DNA of 6,551 bases, taken from an uncultured delta proteobacterium (GTDB taxonomy: Bacteria; UBA10199; GCA-002796325; 1-14-0-20-49-13). The notes under the pieces were generated by a model. The model did no database searches. It saw only the letters and a list, made by a program, of their open reading frames with translations, and was not told where the DNA came from. The stretch covers positions 1 through 6,551 of the forward strand of contig CAIPVD010000036.1 of NCBI GenBank assembly GCA_903868375.1, read 5' to 3'. This document shows positions 5,916 to 6,551 of this stretch, piece by piece; position 1 is the stretch's first letter; the number at the start of each line of letters is the position of its first letter. The translations under genes and the position numbers were made by a program.

Positions 5916-5926
5916 TATTTTATAAG
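5899..5926 (+). promoter_or_regulatory. Candidate upstream promoter of hemB
   Basis: TTGCGA (4 of 6 to the -35 consensus, 5899-5904), a 16-base spacer containing TGTCGCATA, and TATAAG (5 of 6 to the -10 consensus, 5921-5926). It would give a start near 5933, ahead of the second candidate promoter. Confidence 0.4.
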
Positions 5927-5935
5927 TTAAACAGG

Positions 5936-5965
5936 TTGACATTTTTATTTTGCGGAGACTATAGC
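5936..5965 (+). promoter_or_regulatory. Candidate proximal promoter of hemB
   Basis: A perfect -35 TTGACA (5936-5941), an 18-base spacer and a -10-like TATAGC (5960-5965, 4 of 6). It would start transcription near 5972, giving a very short leader before the hemB ribosome binding site. Confidence 0.5.
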
Positions 5966-5978
5966 TAACAAGAAATAT

Positions 5979-5983
5979 GGGAG
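5979..5983 (+). promoter_or_regulatory. Ribosome binding site of hemB
   Basis: GGGAG ends 5 bases before ATG at 5989. It confirms the start, and the encoded N-terminus (IQRPRRLR) matches HemB proteins. Confidence 0.7.
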
Positions 5984-5988
5984 AGTTT

Positions 5989-6551
5989 ATGATTCAAAGA
6001 CCAAGAAGGCTTCGGGGAACGGCGGTACTTAGAAAGATGGTAACTGAAACGCGCGTTTCGCCAGACCAACTTATTCAACCTGTGTTTATCGTTCCAGGCA
6101 AAGGTGTAAAAGAAGAGATCGCTTCAATGCCCGGGCAGTTTCGTTATTCGGTAGATATGATCGGTGCCGAGGCGCGCGAAATAAAAAGCGCCGGAATTTC
6201 TTCGATGCTTCTTTTTGGAATCCCAGAACACAAAGACGAAAAAGCGAGTGGGGCATATGCAAAGGATGGCATCGTTCAGCGTTCGATAACTGCTATCAAA
6301 GAAGCGTCGCCAGAAATGTATATAGTCACGGATGTCTGCCTCTGCGAATATATGTCCCATGGGCATTGCGGGCTTGTTGCCAGCAAGGCCAGCAAGGTTT
6401 CAGGCCAGCAAAGTTATACAGTTGATAATGATTCGACATTAGAGATTCTTGCTCGCACATCCGTTTCCCATATTCACGCCGGTGCCGATATGGTGGCGCC
6501 TTCAGATATGATGGACGGCCGCGTTGCAGCTATCCGCGCGGCGCTCGATGA
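5989..6551 (+). CDS. hemB: Delta-aminolevulinic acid dehydratase (porphobilinogen synthase), 3' truncated
   Basis: HemB condenses two 5-aminolevulinate molecules to porphobilinogen, the second committed step of tetrapyrrole (haem) synthesis, in the cytoplasm. The frame is open to the right edge and shows 187 residues of a family usually about 320-335 long, so the active-site lysines are outside the window. Diagnostic stretches are IQRPRRLR (2-9), LIQPVFIVPG, MLLFGIPEHKDEKASGAY, TDVCLCEYMSHGHCG, and APSDMMDGRVAAIR near the right end. Cys117, Cys119 and Cys127 form the three-cysteine site typical of zinc-dependent enzymes, in contrast to the magnesium-type variants that lack it. Between HCG and VDND there are about 16 residues, against about 6 in the E. 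coli protein as I recall it. The gene has its own ribosome binding site and candidate promoters and is divergent from the hypothetical gene. Confidence 0.96.
   Translation, partial: MIQRPRRLRGTAVLRKMVTETRVSPDQLIQPVFIVPGKGVKEEIASMPGQFRYSVDMIGAEAREIKSAGISSMLLFGIPEHKDEKASGAYAKDGIVQRSITAIKEASPEMYIVTDVCLCEYMSHGHCGLVASKASKVSGQQSYTVDNDSTLEILARTSVSHIHAGADMVAPSDMMDGRVAAIRAALD
6379..6411 (+). repeat. Triplicated GCCAGCAA(G) repeat inside hemB
   Basis: Two exact tandem copies of GCCAGCAAG (6379-6387 and 6388-6396) are followed after 7 bases by GCCAGCAA (6404-6411), out of phase with the first two. The tandem pair encodes ASKASK (131-136) in the loop after the zinc cysteines. It looks like an in-frame repeat expansion. 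Confidence 0.75.

Noticed and set aside
5678..5968. Plus-strand frame of 96 codons across the intergenic region
   Set aside because: No ribosome binding site, it overlaps the better-supported minus-strand gene and both promoter candidates, and the product looks like noncoding translation.
1..6551. CRISPR array, insertion sequence, tRNA or phage genes
   Set aside because: No regularly spaced repeats, terminal inverted repeats with a transposase, cloverleaf-like sequence or phage protein motifs were seen.

Overview
The window reads as bacterial chromosome. Its core is a tightly packed plus-strand operon (3..5301): a 5'-truncated sigma-54 activator, a second complete sigma-54 activator with a degenerate receiver domain, a three-gene partner-switching module (STAS antagonist, HATPase serine kinase, GAF-PP2C phosphatase) and folC. 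Beyond it lie a minus-strand gene of unknown function (5294..5758), a 230-base divergent promoter region, and the start of hemB, which runs off the right edge. Two sigma-54 activators beside an Rsb-type switch and a cysteine-rich (zinc-type) HemB suggest a Gram-negative lineage, possibly Deltaproteobacteria-like. This placement is a low-confidence inference; there is no rRNA or other marker to confirm it.

Region by region: positions 3..2097 hold two tandem paralogous sigma-54 enhancer-binding proteins. The second keeps all the ATPase motifs but has lost the receiver residues needed for phosphorylation. Positions 2107..4075 hold the STAS antagonist, kinase and phosphatase, joined by two 4-base stop/start overlaps. 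By family precedent, the kinase phosphorylates Ser55 of the STAS protein, the phosphatase reverses this in response to a signal sensed by its GAF domain, and the state of the STAS protein decides whether the kinase is free to hold its target. No sigma factor is encoded in the window, so the target is unknown. The sigma-54 activators are the nearest candidates for a link, but that is speculation. folC (4078..5301) follows two bases later and looks co-transcribed.

The minus-strand gene overlaps the folC stop by 8 bases. It is AT-richer than the operon in sampled lines, has an excellent ribosome binding site and no recognised family. Between it and hemB, both candidate divergent promoters carry the same nonamer, TGTCGCATA, just downstream of the -35-like hexamer. 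This is the best candidate for an undescribed operator here. hemB itself carries an apparent loop insertion, part of it built from a repeated nonamer, directly after its zinc-binding cysteines.
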